The notes below the pieces were generated by a model. The model did not search any database and had not been told where the DNA came from. It saw only the letters and a list, made by a program, of their open reading frames with translations. From positions 62,001 through 126,000 of the forward strand of contig NZ_CAJNAT010000024.1 in NCBI RefSeq assembly GCF_905220705.1: a stretch of 64,000 nt of DNA, in the 5' to 3' direction. Below, one piece after another: positions 1 to 9,652 of the stretch. This DNA is from Paraburkholderia domus (GTDB lineage: Bacteria; Pseudomonadota; Gammaproteobacteria; Burkholderiales; Burkholderiaceae). Numbering within the stretch: the first letter of the stretch is position 1; each line of letters begins with the position of its first letter. A program made the position numbers and the translations under genes.

Positions 1-394
1 GCGCGACCTGTGGCAAGCCACGTCGAAACGGCGCCGCGCGGCAAAGGCAGATCCCCGCTCGAAACTGCGCGCGGTCGTCGCGGCGAATTTCGACGCGGAG
101 CAGACCAGCAGCCCCGTGATGAAAACGTGGCTCGCGTTCTGGTCCGAGAGCATGCACAAGCCGCAATTGCGGCGGCTTCAGTACGTGAACACGCGCCGCC
201 TGAACTCGAACCTGTGCGCGGACTTTTCCAAAGCACTGCCGCGCCCTGCGGCACGCCGTGCGGCGAGCGGTCTGGCGGCGTTGATCGACGGACTATGGCT
301 GCGCGGCGCTTTGTCCGGTGAGCCGTTCGATACGAAGGCTGCACTGCGTGTGGCAAATGAGTACATCGACCTGGTGCTGGAAGCACGCAACTAG
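1..394 (+). CDS. betI: BetI, TetR-family repressor of choline-betaine genes (5'-truncated)
   Basis: Only the C-terminal part lies in the window; the reading frame is open from base 2 and stops at 394. The visible residues match the ligand-binding half of BetI (VMKTWLAFW, then RRLQYVNTRRL and a conserved end ANEYIDLVLE). BetI is the choline-responsive TetR repressor of the bet genes. It sits 32 bp upstream of betB, the usual betIBA order. The DNA-binding N-terminus is outside the window, so its integrity cannot be judged. Confidence 0.9.
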   Translation, partial: RDLWQATSKRRRAAKADPRSKLRAVVAANFDAEQTSSPVMKTWLAFWSESMHKPQLRRLQYVNTRRLNSNLCADFSKALPRPAARRAASGLAALIDGLWLRGALSGEPFDTKAALRVANEYIDLVLEARN

Positions 395-426
395 ATCGGC
401 GACATTTTCGAAAAAAGGAGCAAGTC

Positions 427-1896
427 ATGGCGGTATTCGCAACGCAACGTCTCTATATAGGCGGCGCCTACGTCGACGCGACCAGTGGCGAGACCTTCGA
501 CACGCTCGACCCCGCCACCGGCGAAACGCTCGCGGCCGTGCAACAAGCCTCGGCGGCCGACGTCGATCGCGCGGTGCAATCCGCGCGTGACGGCCAACGC
601 GAGTGGGCCGCGCTCACGGCGATGCAGCGCTCGCGCATCCTGCGTCGCGCGGTTGAGATCCTGCGCGAGCGCAATGACGAACTCGCGGCGCTCGAAACAC
701 GCGACACGGGCAAGGCGATTGCAGAAACACGGGCCGTCGATATCGTCACCGGTGCGGACGTGATCGAGTACTACGCAGGGCTTGCCACCGCAATTGAAGG
801 GCAGCAGATTCCGTTGCGACCGTCGTCGTTTGTTTATACGCGGCGTGAACCGCTGGGTGTATGCGCGGGCATCGGCGCATGGAATTACCCGATCCAGATT
901 GCGTGCTGGAAATCGGCGCCTGCTTTGGCGGCCGGCAACGCGATGATCTTCAAGCCGAGCGAAATCACGCCGCTGTCCGCGTTGAAGCTCGCCGAGATTT
1001 ATACCGAAGCCGGTGTGCCGGCTGGTGTGTTCAACGTCGTACAAGGCGACGGACGCGTTGGTGCGATGCTCGCGGCGCATCCGGATATCGAGAAGATTTC
1101 GTTCACTGGCGGCGTGGAAACGGGCAAGAAGGTGATGTCGCTGGCGGGCGCATCGTCGCTGAAAGAAGTGACGATGGAGCTGGGCGGCAAGTCGCCCCTG
1201 CTCGTTTTCGACGATGCCAACCCCGAACGCGCAGCCGACATCGCGATGAGCGCCAACTTCTTCAGCTCCGGTCAGGTTTGTACAAACGGCACACGTGTAT
1301 TCGTGCAGCGTAGCGTGCTGGAACGGTTCGAAGCGCTGGTGCTGGAGCGTGTCAAGCGGATTCGCGTCGGCGCGCCGACCGACGCCGACACCAACTTCGG
1401 TCCGCTGGTCAGCGCCGCGCAATTGCAGAAAGTGCTGGGCTACATCGAAAGCGGTGTGCAGGAAGGCGCGCGGCTCATTGCCGGCGGCAAGCGGCTAACC
1501 GAAGGCCACTTCCGCAACGGGCAGTACGTCGAGCCGACTGTTTTCACCGGCTGCCATGACGACATGCGTATCGTGCGCGAAGAGATCTTCGGTCCGGTGA
1601 TGAGCATTCTCGTTTTCGACGACGAAGACGAAGCGATCTCGCGTGCAAATAACACCGCCTACGGTCTGGCCGCAGGTGTGGTCACCGAAAATCTGGCGCG
1701 CGCGCATCGCGTGATTCATCGACTCGAGGCGGGTATTTGCTGGATCAACACCTGGGGCGAGTCACCCGCGGAAATGCCGGTGGGCGGTTACAAGCAATCG
1801 GGCGTCGGCCGTGAGAACGGCATCACCACGCTCGAACACTACACGCGCATCAAGTCGGTGCAGGTCGAACTCGGCCCGTATCAACCGGTGTTCTAA
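427..1896 (+). CDS. betB: Betaine aldehyde dehydrogenase
   Basis: 489 aa, full length for BetB. It oxidises betaine aldehyde to glycine betaine with NAD(P)+ in the cytoplasm, the second step of choline oxidation. Aldehyde dehydrogenase hallmarks are visible: the general base Glu251 in MELGGKSP and the nucleophile Cys285 in SSGQVCTNGTR, plus the BetB-type C-terminus (EHYTRIKSVQVELG). A strong ribosome site (AAAAAAGGAGCAAGTC) fixes the ATG at 427. It is followed by betA after 11 bp, so the two are almost certainly cotranscribed. Confidence 0.97.
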   Translation: MAVFATQRLYIGGAYVDATSGETFDTLDPATGETLAAVQQASAADVDRAVQSARDGQREWAALTAMQRSRILRRAVEILRERNDELAALETRDTGKAIAETRAVDIVTGADVIEYYAGLATAIEGQQIPLRPSSFVYTRREPLGVCAGIGAWNYPIQIACWKSAPALAAGNAMIFKPSEITPLSALKLAEIYTEAGVPAGVFNVVQGDGRVGAMLAAHPDIEKISFTGGVETGKKVMSLAGASSLKEVTMELGGKSPLLVFDDANPERAADIAMSANFFSSGQVCTNGTRVFVQRSVLERFEALVLERVKRIRVGAPTDADTNFGPLVSAAQLQKVLGYIESGVQEGARLIAGGKRLTEGHFRNGQYVEPTVFTGCHDDMRIVREEIFGPVMSILVFDDEDEAISRANNTAYGLAAGVVTENLARAHRVIHRLEAGICWINTWGESPAEMPVGGYKQSGVGRENGITTLEHYTRIKSVQVELGPYQPVF

Positions 1897-1907
1897 GGAG
1901 TGTTGCA

Positions 1908-3593
1908 ATGGCTTCGAACGAATACGACTACATCATCGTCGGCGCGGGTTCAGCGGGCAACGTGCTCGCCTCGCGTCTGACCGAAGACGCGGACGTGACC
2001 GTGCTGCTGCTCGAAGCAGGCGGTCCCGACTACCGTTTTGATTTTCGCACGCAGATGCCGGCGACCCTCGCCTATCCCTTGCAGGGGCGGCGCTATAACT
2101 GGGCCTACGAAACCGATCCCGAACCGCATATGAACAACCGTCGCATGGAGTGCGGGCGCGGCAAGGGGCTCGGCGGTTCGTCGCTGATCAACGGCATGTG
2201 CTACATCCGCGGCAACGCGCTCGATTACGACGGCTGGGCCGGGCGCGCCGGGCTGGAAAACTGGACCTATCTGGATTGCCTGCCGTATTTCCGCAAAGCC
2301 GAAACGCGCGATGTGGGTGCGAACGCGTATCACGGTGGCGACGGCCCGGTCCATGTAACGACCAGCAAGCCCGGTAACAATCCCCTGTTCGCTGCGATGG
2401 TCGAGGCCGGCGTGCAAGCGGGCTTTCCGCGGACCGACGATCTGAACGGCTATCAGCAGGAAGGCTTCGGTCCGATGGATCGCACGGTCACGGCGAACGG
2501 CAGACGCGCCAGCACCGCGCGCGGTTATCTCGATCGCGCGAAGACGCGTCCGAATCTGACCATCGTCACGCATGCCGTGACCGATCGCGTGCTGTTCCTC
2601 GGCAAACGTGCGATTGGCGTTGCGTATCTGCACCATGGCAACGCAGTGACTGCGCATGCACGCCGCGAAGTGCTGGTGTGCAGCGGTGCGATTGCCTCGC
2701 CGCAATTGCTGCAACGCTCGGGGGTGGGCCGCTCGACGTGGCTGCGCGAACTCGACGTGCCGCTCGTGCACGATCTGCCGGGTGTCGGAGAAAACCTGCA
2801 GGACCATCTGGAGATGTATATCCAGTACGAATGCAAGGAGCCGGTTTCGCTATACCCCGCCTTGCAATGGTGGAATCAGCCTGCCATTGGACTTGAATGG
2901 ATGCTTAACGGCACGGGTATTGGCGCGAGCAACCAGTTCGAAGCGGGCGGCTTCATCCGTACTCGCGACGATGATCTGTGGCCGAACATCCAGTATCACT
3001 TCCTGCCCGTCGCGATCAATTACAACGGCTCGAACGCGATCAAGATGCACGGCTTCCAGGCGCATGTCGGGTCGATGCGTTCACCGAGTCGCGGGCGCGT
3101 GAAGCTTACGTCACGCGATCCGAACGCGCATCCGAGTATCCTGTTCAACTACATGGCCGATCCGCTCGACTGGCGTGAATTCCGCGACGGAATCCGCATT
3201 ACGCGCGAGATCATGCGTCAGCCGGCGCTCGATCGTTATCGCGGTCGGGAATTGAATCCGGGCGCCGAGTTGACCACGGACGAGCAACTCGATACGTTCG
3301 TGCGGATGCGTGCGGAGACGGCGTTTCATCCGTCGTGCTCGTGCAAGATGGGTTATGACGATATGGCAGTCGTGGACAACGAGGGGCGCGTGCATGGGCT
3401 CGATGCGCTGCGCGTCGTCGATGCGTCCATCATGCCGCAGATCACAACCGGCAATCTGAACGCGCCGACGATCATGCTTGCGGAGAAGATCGCCGATCGG
3501 ATTCGGGGGCGGGATGCGTTGGCGCGGGTGGAGACGCCTTACTTCGTGGCCCACGGTGTGGCGTCGAGGAAGCGGGAAGCGGCGGCGGTTTAG
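1908..3593 (+). CDS. betA: Choline dehydrogenase (GMC family)
   Basis: 561 aa flavoprotein that oxidises choline to betaine aldehyde, normally membrane-associated. The N-terminal FAD-binding Rossmann motif YIIVGAGSAGNVLASRL starts near residue 8. The GMC signature GAIASPQLLQRSGVG lies near residue 260, and the conserved active-site His474 is in FHPSCSCKMG. AAGGAG precedes the ATG at 1908. It is the last gene of betIBA; an intrinsic terminator follows at 3625-3652. No betT-type transporter is attached; uptake is probably by the cho genes at 14-18 kb. Confidence 0.97.
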   Translation: MASNEYDYIIVGAGSAGNVLASRLTEDADVTVLLLEAGGPDYRFDFRTQMPATLAYPLQGRRYNWAYETDPEPHMNNRRMECGRGKGLGGSSLINGMCYIRGNALDYDGWAGRAGLENWTYLDCLPYFRKAETRDVGANAYHGGDGPVHVTTSKPGNNPLFAAMVEAGVQAGFPRTDDLNGYQQEGFGPMDRTVTANGRRASTARGYLDRAKTRPNLTIVTHAVTDRVLFLGKRAIGVAYLHHGNAVTAHARREVLVCSGAIASPQLLQRSGVGRSTWLRELDVPLVHDLPGVGENLQDHLEMYIQYECKEPVSLYPALQWWNQPAIGLEWMLNGTGIGASNQFEAGGFIRTRDDDLWPNIQYHFLPVAINYNGSNAIKMHGFQAHVGSMRSPSRGRVKLTSRDPNAHPSILFNYMADPLDWREFRDGIRITREIMRQPALDRYRGRELNPGAELTTDEQLDTFVRMRAETAFHPSCSCKMGYDDMAVVDNEGRVHGLDALRVVDASIMPQITTGNLNAPTIMLAEKIADRIRGRDALARVETPYFVAHGVASRKREAAAV

Positions 3594-3624
3594 TCCGCGC
3601 CGGATCGAACCAGGTGCCAACGAC

Positions 3625-3652
3625 AAAGCCGCGATAGATTCGCGGCTTTTTT
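3625..3652 (+). terminator. Intrinsic terminator after betA
   Basis: A perfect 9-bp stem (AAAGCCGCG / CGCGGCTTT) with a 7-nt loop is followed by a short T run, 31 bp after the betA stop. The inverted form is much weaker because it lacks a T run on the other strand, though the convergent MFS gene may also use it. Confidence 0.85.
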
Positions 3653-3745
3653 ACGCCTTGGTCAACTAGTAAGCGGTCAATCTGCGCGGTACTTAACACA
3701 CCAGAAGCGACTTGCCCGCACGAGATCCGACCATCGCCTGGGCAT

Positions 3746-5164
3746 TCACTCCCGCGCAGGACTCAACACGCCACGCGCGTCCGGTTCAACCGCTTCAGAC
3801 ACCAAGGTCTCCAGCGCCAGCCCACGGGTCTCGATGCCCATGATCCACACCGCCGCCGCCGCGATCACAAAACACATCGCGCCGAGTGAAAAAACACCAC
3901 CTTGCCCGAACATCGGCAGCACCAAACCGACCACATAAGGGCCGATCAGCGAGCCCACGCGGCCGATCGCCGATGCAAAGCCTGATCCTGTAGCCCGCGC
4001 CCCTGTGCCATAAAGCTCCGGCGTATACGTGTAAAGCACCGCCCACATCGCAAACATAAAAAACTGCATCGCGAGCCCCGCGCAGATCAGCAGCGTCGGC
4101 GTCTGCGCGTGCAGCGCGGTTTGTCCATAGACATAGGCCATCACCGCGCTACCGGCCAGTGACGCGATACAGGTCGGCTTACGTCCCCATCGTTCGACCA
4201 ACCACGCCGCGCAGATAAAGCCTGGAATCCCGCCGAGCGAGATCAACACCGTATACAACACTGACTTCGTCACCGCAAAGCCCGCTTGCTGCATCAACGC
4301 GCCGAGCCACGACGTCAACCCATAAAATCCAAGCAACGCAAAGAACCAGAGCGTCCACACCATGATCGTGCGGCGCCGGTAAGCCATGCTCCAGATCTCG
4401 CGAAACGCACTCGTGCCCTTCGCCGCCGGCGGTTCCTGCAACATCACCGGCGCGCGCAACTGGCTCAGGCCGGCCGCTTTCATCACCTTCACTTCGACTT
4501 CGGCGAGGATCTTGTCCGCTTCGGCGATACGTCCGCGATGTTCCAGCCAGCGCGGCGATTCCGGCACGACGCGGCGAACGATCAGCACGAACACAGCGGG
4601 AATCGCCAGCAGCGCGAACTCCGTGCGCCACCCGAACGTCGGCAACACGAAATACGACACCACACCCGCCGTGATGAAACCGAGCGGCCAGAAGCCGTCC
4701 ATCAGCGCAATCAATCGTCCGCGCGACGCTGCGGGCACGAATTCGGACAAGAGCGTCTGCGCGATGGGAAACTCCATGCCCATGCCGAAACCGAGCAGCA
4801 CGCGATAGAAAATCAACGCTTCGACACTCTGCGCGGTCGAGCACAGATACGACGCGAGTCCCCACAGCACCATGCTCCACTGAAATACGGGGCGCCGTCC
4901 GAAGCGATCAGCCAGTAGTCCGGCGACGGCCGCGCCGATCACCATGCCGAAGAAGCTCGCACTTGCAACGAGCCCCGCCGTCGCGGTCGATAAATGGAAT
5001 TCAGTCTTGATCGAGCCGAGTACGAAGGTCATCGTGCCGAGATCGACCGAGTCGAAGAAAAATGCGATCGCGATGATGATAAAGATGGTCCGGTGATATC
5101 CGGAAAACGGCAGTCGCTCGAGTCTGGCGGCTGCGCTCGCGCGTGGCTGAAAAGCGGTAGACAT
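3746..5164 (-). CDS. MFS transporter, sugar/organic-acid porter type
   Basis: 472 aa with twelve predicted membrane segments. MFS signature loops are present: DRFGRRP after segment 2, a long central cytoplasmic loop (about residues 210-255) and ERWGRKP in the second half. The sequence resembles the aromatic acid/niacin-type proton symporters with PESPRWLEHRG. It faces betA convergently and is upstream of nothing obvious on its own strand. The substrate is unknown; a link to choline or methylamine compounds is suggested only by location between betIBA and soxBDAG. Confidence 0.85.
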   Translation of the reverse strand: MSTAFQPRASAAARLERLPFSGYHRTIFIIIAIAFFFDSVDLGTMTFVLGSIKTEFHLSTATAGLVASASFFGMVIGAAVAGLLADRFGRRPVFQWSMVLWGLASYLCSTAQSVEALIFYRVLLGFGMGMEFPIAQTLLSEFVPAASRGRLIALMDGFWPLGFITAGVVSYFVLPTFGWRTEFALLAIPAVFVLIVRRVVPESPRWLEHRGRIAEADKILAEVEVKVMKAAGLSQLRAPVMLQEPPAAKGTSAFREIWSMAYRRRTIMVWTLWFFALLGFYGLTSWLGALMQQAGFAVTKSVLYTVLISLGGIPGFICAAWLVERWGRKPTCIASLAGSAVMAYVYGQTALHAQTPTLLICAGLAMQFFMFAMWAVLYTYTPELYGTGARATGSGFASAIGRVGSLIGPYVVGLVLPMFGQGGVFSLGAMCFVIAAAAVWIMGIETRGLALETLVSEAVEPDARGVLSPARE

Positions 5165-5330
5165 GTGATCCCCTCGTTGGTGCGGCGACGGCCGCGTGGA
5201 CGTTCCGATCAGTGCATTTCAGTAGACGCCGACATAAATCGGCCACATAGAAGAAATGCGTCATGGGGATGGGATGGGAGCGTCGTCCCAGTGCTTTGGG
5301 TTCACCACCGCGCACCGACGAATGCGAGTC

Positions 5331-5594
5331 CTACGGTCGCAACCGCGCACGCGCAGCGCCGGCGATACGCGCGAGCGCATCCGCACTCAAGCGAGCGGCG
5401 ATTTTTTCAACGTATTCGTGATGCCGCGACTGCAGCGGTGCGCCCAGCTGCTGCGCGAGGAGATAGCGGATCAGCGCGATGCGCCGGTGCCGCAACACGA
5501 TGCTCTGATCGAGCAGCGCGAGCGCGGCATGGGCATCGCCCTGGTGGCACGCACGCTCGGTGAGACGCGCGGTGGCTAGACGTGTCGATGTCAT
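5331..5594 (-). CDS. Small hypothetical protein at the end of the sox operon
   Basis: 87 aa, same strand as soxBDAG and starting 60 bp after soxG stops. Codon use is strongly GC-biased at third positions (CTC, GCG, ATC, CGC), as in neighbouring real genes, which is why I accept it. It is alpha-helical by eye, basic and rich in Ala/Arg/Leu (LLDQSIVLRHRRIALIRYLL), with no signal peptide, membrane segment or motif I recognise. No good Shine-Dalgarno is visible, so translation may depend on readthrough from soxG. Function unknown. Confidence 0.55.
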   Translation of the reverse strand: MTSTRLATARLTERACHQGDAHAALALLDQSIVLRHRRIALIRYLLAQQLGAPLQSRHHEYVEKIAARLSADALARIAGAARARLRP

Positions 5595-5654
5595 GTCAGT
5601 CAGCGGCCGGGAAAGCCACGAGAGGTGCCTTGCTGAGGCACCGCTCGCCGCGCT

Positions 5655-6311
5655 TCACGACATCAGCGGCGCAGCCGCATCGAGCATGATCTTGACGAAG
5701 TAGTCCGCAAAACTACGGCGCACGACGATATCGAAACTGTCCGCGCCGGTGGGCAACAGCGTCATCGATGCCTTGAAGAAGTGACTCTGTGCGCACTGCC
5801 CTTCCCCGAACAATTTCGGATGCAGATCGAGCGGGCAACCCCGCGCCAGCACGTCACGTGTGTGCGTACCGCTAATTTCGAGCACCGTATAGCCACTGCC
5901 GATATCCACCGCCGACGCGAACACACCGGCAAACGCTGCACCGAGTTTCGCCTGCAGCGGCGCAGTACGTGTCGCGTCGTGCGCCATTGCCGAGCGCACC
6001 AGCCACTCGTCCGGACCGAGCCACAGCATGTCGTAGCCGTTGCCGCGGGCGATGGTGTTCGCTTTCTCCGGTGGCCGGCAGCCGATCACTGTCTCTATCG
6101 CCTTCACGAATGCCGCATCGCGCGTATCGCCACGCACGTTCACGAGTTCGAGAAACGGCCGCTCGCTCAGCCTGAAGAGCGCCGACGCCGTCGTCTGATG
6201 CTTTTTCAGCAGCGCATCCGTACCGACCAGCGGGGATTCCTGCCACACGCCCGTTTGCTTTCCGACAGCGCGATCCACCGCCGACACCGTCCCTCTTGTT
6301 TCATTCCACAT
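5655..6311 (-). CDS. soxG: Sarcosine oxidase, gamma subunit
   Basis: 218 aa from the ATG at 6311 (MWNETRGTVS), chosen because GAAGGAGCACGTCAAC lies just before it; a longer open frame to 6365 lacks support. The gamma subunit of heterotetrameric sarcosine oxidase resembles the aminomethyltransferase (GcvT) fold and contacts the alpha subunit. Conserved features include WLGPDEWLV and the C-terminal RSFADYFVKIMLDAA. It overlaps the soxA stop by 11 bp, as expected for a tightly coupled soxBDAG operon. Confidence 0.95.
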   Translation of the reverse strand: MWNETRGTVSAVDRAVGKQTGVWQESPLVGTDALLKKHQTTASALFRLSERPFLELVNVRGDTRDAAFVKAIETVIGCRPPEKANTIARGNGYDMLWLGPDEWLVRSAMAHDATRTAPLQAKLGAAFAGVFASAVDIGSGYTVLEISGTHTRDVLARGCPLDLHPKLFGEGQCAQSHFFKASMTLLPTGADSFDIVVRRSFADYFVKIMLDAAAPLMS

Positions 6312-9303
6312 GTTGACGTGCTCCTTCGCTGTCGTAGAACACCGAGCTGGTGACCTTGGCTGCAATCTGCTTGCCGCTCGCGAGCGGAATCGTGACCGTT
6401 TCGCCGATCTTGTCGAGACCGCCCTTTACGACGGCCATTGCAATCGATCGCTTCAGGATCGGGCTGTAATAGCTCGATGTGACGTGGCCGAGCATCGGCG
6501 CGGTATCGCCCTGGAAAGGACCGGCGACGATCTGCGAGCCTTCGGGAATCACGAACGAGGGATCGTCCGAGAGCAGCCCGACCAGTTGCTTGCGCCCCGC
6601 CTTCGCGGTGTCCGTTCGCGTCAAGGAACGTTTGCCGAGAAAGTCTTTCGACTTCGCGACCAGGCCGCCCATGCCGAGGTCGTACGGTGTCATCGAGCCG
6701 TCCGTATCCTGACCGACGATGATGTAGCCCTTCTCAGCACGCAGCACGTGCATGGTTTCCGTGCCGTACGGTGTGATGTCGAACTCCGCGCCTGCGGCCA
6801 TCAGCGCTTCCCACACCGCGCGTCCGACGTTCGCGGGCACGTTCACTTCATAAGCGAGTTCGCCTGAGAAGCTGATCCGCATCACGCGCGATGCCGCACC
6901 CGCCACAGTGCCTTCGCGATAGCTCATGAACGGAAACGCCGCGTTCGCAAAGTCGATGTCCTGGCAGACCTTCTGCAAGACCTTGCGGCTGTTCGGACCG
7001 ACCACGGCGAAGGTCGCCCAGTGATCCGTCACGGAAGCAAGCCGCACGCGCATGTCCGGCCATTCGGTTTGCAGCCAGCGTTCGAGCCACGTGAGCACGC
7101 GTGCCGCGCCGCCCGTGGTGGTCGTCATCATGTAGTGCTGGTCGGCGAGACGCACGGTCACGCCGTCGTCGAAAATCATGCCGTTTTCGTCGAGCATCAG
7201 GCCATAGCGGCACTTGCCGACTTCCAGCTTGCTCCACGGATTCGTGTAAACCCAGTTCAGCAGCTTCGCCGAGTCGGGGCCCTGAATGTCGATCTTGCCG
7301 AGCGTCGAGGCGTCGAGAATGCCAACGCTCGTACGCACCGCGAGCGACTCGCGCGCGACTGCGGCGTGCATGTCCTCACCTGGTTTCGCGAAGTACCACG
7401 GACGTTTCCAGTTGCCCACGTCCTCGAAGGCCGCGCCGTTTTCCACGTGCCATTCGTGCACCGCTGTCTTGCGCACCGGATCGAGAAACTCGCCCAGCTC
7501 GCGGCCCGCAAACGTGCCGAACGTGACAGGCGTGTAGTTCGGACGGAACGTCGTCGTGCCGGTTTCGGGAATCGTCTTGCCCAGCGCCTGCGCGAGAATC
7601 GCCATGCCGTTGATGTTGCCGAGCTTGCCCTGATCGGTGCCGAAACCCATCGCCGTGTAACGCTTTACGTGCTCCACCGATTCGAAGCCTTCGCGCGCCG
7701 CCAGGAAAATATCGGCCGCCGAGACGTCGTTCTGGAAGTCGACGAACTGCTTCGGCCCGCGCGTCGCGAGTTCGCGGCCACCGACGAGCCACAGCGGTTG
7801 CATCTTCGCTTCGGCGATCTCGGCGACCTGCACCGGATTCGGCCGCGCCACGATGTGGCCAGCCGCACGCGCCGCCTCGATACCGGCGTCGACCGCGAAG
7901 CGAATGCCCTGTCCCAGCGTGAAGTCGCCGGCACACGCGCCGATGCTCGTCTCCGCCTGCATCGCCTTACCCGGCACGAAACAGGCCTTGCCGTCATGCC
8001 AATGCGCCTTGCCGCCCGACTGCGCGAACAGATGCAGTACCGGGCTCCAGCCGCCGGACATCGCCAGTAGATCGCAGGGCAGCTCGCTCTGTTTCGCACC
8101 GACCTGTCCATTGGAATACGACGCTATATCTACAGAAGACACGCGCAGCTTGCCATGCGCGGCCGTAATGGCCACGCCGTTCATCACCTTGACGCCGTAG
8201 CGCCGTGCCAGCGCGGGCAAGGTGCCCTTCGATTCGCTCGCGCGCGGATCGACGACCGTCACCTGCGCGCCGGCCGCTTTCAGATCGAGCGCGCATTGAT
8301 AACCGTCGTCATTGTTCGTGAACACTACAGCATTACGTCCCGGCAACACCGCATAGCGATGCAGGTACGTCGACACAGCCGAAGCCATCATTACACCCGG
8401 CAGATCGTTGTTACCGAACACGATCGGCCGCTCATGCGCCCCCGTTGCGAGAATTACGCGTTTTGCGCGAATCTTCCACATCAGCTCGCGCGTGCCCTTT
8501 CTCTGCGATACCGGCAGATGCTCGGTGAGCCGCTGCGTGACGGTGATGAGGTTATGGTCCTGGTAACCGAATGCGGTGCTGCGGCACAGGATTTTCACGT
8601 CGGGCATCTGCCGGAGCTCGTCCTCGATCTTGTGAACCCATTGCAGCGCCGGTTTGCCGTCGATCTCCGCGCGGCATGACAGCAGCGAGCCGCCGAGTTC
8701 GGGCTGATCGTCGATCAACGTCACGCGAGCGCCGGACAACGCCGCCGCATGCGCGGCCGCCAGCCCCGTCGGGCCACCGCCGACCACCAGCACGTCGCAA
8801 TGCGCAAAGCACTTGTCGTAGCGATCCGCATCGGTTTGCTCGGGCGCCTTGCCGAGACCGGCCGCATCGCGGATCACTTCTTCATACTTCGGCCAGAACT
8901 TGCGCGGCCACATGAAGGTCTTGTAATAGAAGCCCGCCGGAATGAAGCGCGCGAACTTCTGGTTGATCGCCATGCGGTCTTTCTCGATGCTCGGCTTGGC
9001 GTTCACGCTGGTCGCGACGAGCCCCTGATACAACTCCACTTCAGTTGCACGCGCATTGGGCACGGTGTACGCGCCGGTTTCGAGTTGCACGATCGCATTC
9101 GGTTCTTCCACACCCGCCGTCACGATGCCGCGCGGGCGGTGGTACTTCCAGCTGCGCGCCACGAAGTGCTCGCCGTTCGCAAGCAGCGCGGAGGCGAGCG
9201 TGTCGCCCTGATAGCCCTGATACTTGCGCCCGTTGAACGTGAAGTTCAGAACGATCGCGCGGTTGATGCGCCCACCGCTAGGGAGTCGGTCTTTCTGGCT
9301 CAT
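6301..9303 (-). CDS. soxA: Sarcosine oxidase, alpha subunit
   Basis: 1000 aa, the usual length. The enzyme demethylates sarcosine to glycine, passing the one-carbon unit to tetrahydrofolate. Domains in order: an N-terminal ferredoxin-like region (about 15-100), a dinucleotide-binding domain with GGGPTG at 175-180, and a C-terminal aminomethyltransferase (GcvT-like) part from about residue 610 that binds folate. The start overlaps the soxD stop as ATGA (9300-9303), indicating translational coupling. Confidence 0.97.
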   Translation of the reverse strand: MSQKDRLPSGGRINRAIVLNFTFNGRKYQGYQGDTLASALLANGEHFVARSWKYHRPRGIVTAGVEEPNAIVQLETGAYTVPNARATEVELYQGLVATSVNAKPSIEKDRMAINQKFARFIPAGFYYKTFMWPRKFWPKYEEVIRDAAGLGKAPEQTDADRYDKCFAHCDVLVVGGGPTGLAAAHAAALSGARVTLIDDQPELGGSLLSCRAEIDGKPALQWVHKIEDELRQMPDVKILCRSTAFGYQDHNLITVTQRLTEHLPVSQRKGTRELMWKIRAKRVILATGAHERPIVFGNNDLPGVMMASAVSTYLHRYAVLPGRNAVVFTNNDDGYQCALDLKAAGAQVTVVDPRASESKGTLPALARRYGVKVMNGVAITAAHGKLRVSSVDIASYSNGQVGAKQSELPCDLLAMSGGWSPVLHLFAQSGGKAHWHDGKACFVPGKAMQAETSIGACAGDFTLGQGIRFAVDAGIEAARAAGHIVARPNPVQVAEIAEAKMQPLWLVGGRELATRGPKQFVDFQNDVSAADIFLAAREGFESVEHVKRYTAMGFGTDQGKLGNINGMAILAQALGKTIPETGTTTFRPNYTPVTFGTFAGRELGEFLDPVRKTAVHEWHVENGAAFEDVGNWKRPWYFAKPGEDMHAAVARESLAVRTSVGILDASTLGKIDIQGPDSAKLLNWVYTNPWSKLEVGKCRYGLMLDENGMIFDDGVTVRLADQHYMMTTTTGGAARVLTWLERWLQTEWPDMRVRLASVTDHWATFAVVGPNSRKVLQKVCQDIDFANAAFPFMSYREGTVAGAASRVMRISFSGELAYEVNVPANVGRAVWEALMAAGAEFDITPYGTETMHVLRAEKGYIIVGQDTDGSMTPYDLGMGGLVAKSKDFLGKRSLTRTDTAKAGRKQLVGLLSDDPSFVIPEGSQIVAGPFQGDTAPMLGHVTSSYYSPILKRSIAMAVVKGGLDKIGETVTIPLASGKQIAAKVTSSVFYDSEGARQHVE

Positions 9304-9626
9304 GATGCCTTGCCCTCGTGTGCCTGGTCTTGTGCTTTAGCCTCGTTGCTGTCCATCGCGAGCAGCGGACGTTCGAACTCCTCGTAGCCCTGAATCTCGT
9401 AGCTCACCGTATCGCGCTGCGCCTTGAACCAGCGGCGGCATCCTTGCGTGTGCAACCATTGCTCACGATGCACGCCGCGCGGATTCTTGCGCATGAACAG
9501 GTAGTCGCCCCATTCCTTGTCGGAAAGCTTGTCGGTGTCCAGCGGACGCGCAATATCCGCTTCCCCGCCGCAAGAAAATTCGGTTTCGGCGCGTGGCCCG
9601 CACCACGGGCATTCGATCAGCAGCAT
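9300..9626 (-). CDS. soxD: Sarcosine oxidase, delta subunit (zinc-binding)
   Basis: 108 aa from the ATG at 9626 (MLLIECPWCG); the open frame extends further upstream but overlaps soxB and is not coding there. The zinc ligands of the SoxD family are all present: Cys6, Cys9, His59 and Cys63 (CPWC ... HTQGC). It lies 26 bp after soxB and overlaps soxA by 4 bp. The subunit is structural in the heterotetramer. Confidence 0.96.
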   Translation of the reverse strand: MLLIECPWCGPRAETEFSCGGEADIARPLDTDKLSDKEWGDYLFMRKNPRGVHREQWLHTQGCRRWFKAQRDTVSYEIQGYEEFERPLLAMDSNEAKAQDQAHEGKAS

Positions 9627-9652
9627 CTGGGTTTCCTCTGTGGTGGTGAGCG

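Noticed and set aside
391..1422. Long open frame opposite betB (and similar ones at 1950-2807, 7021-8070, 9656-10525, 45558-46982, 54901-55566)
   Set aside because: They lie antisense to well-conserved genes, have Arg/His/Ala-rich composition typical of GC-rich antisense frames, and show no family pattern.
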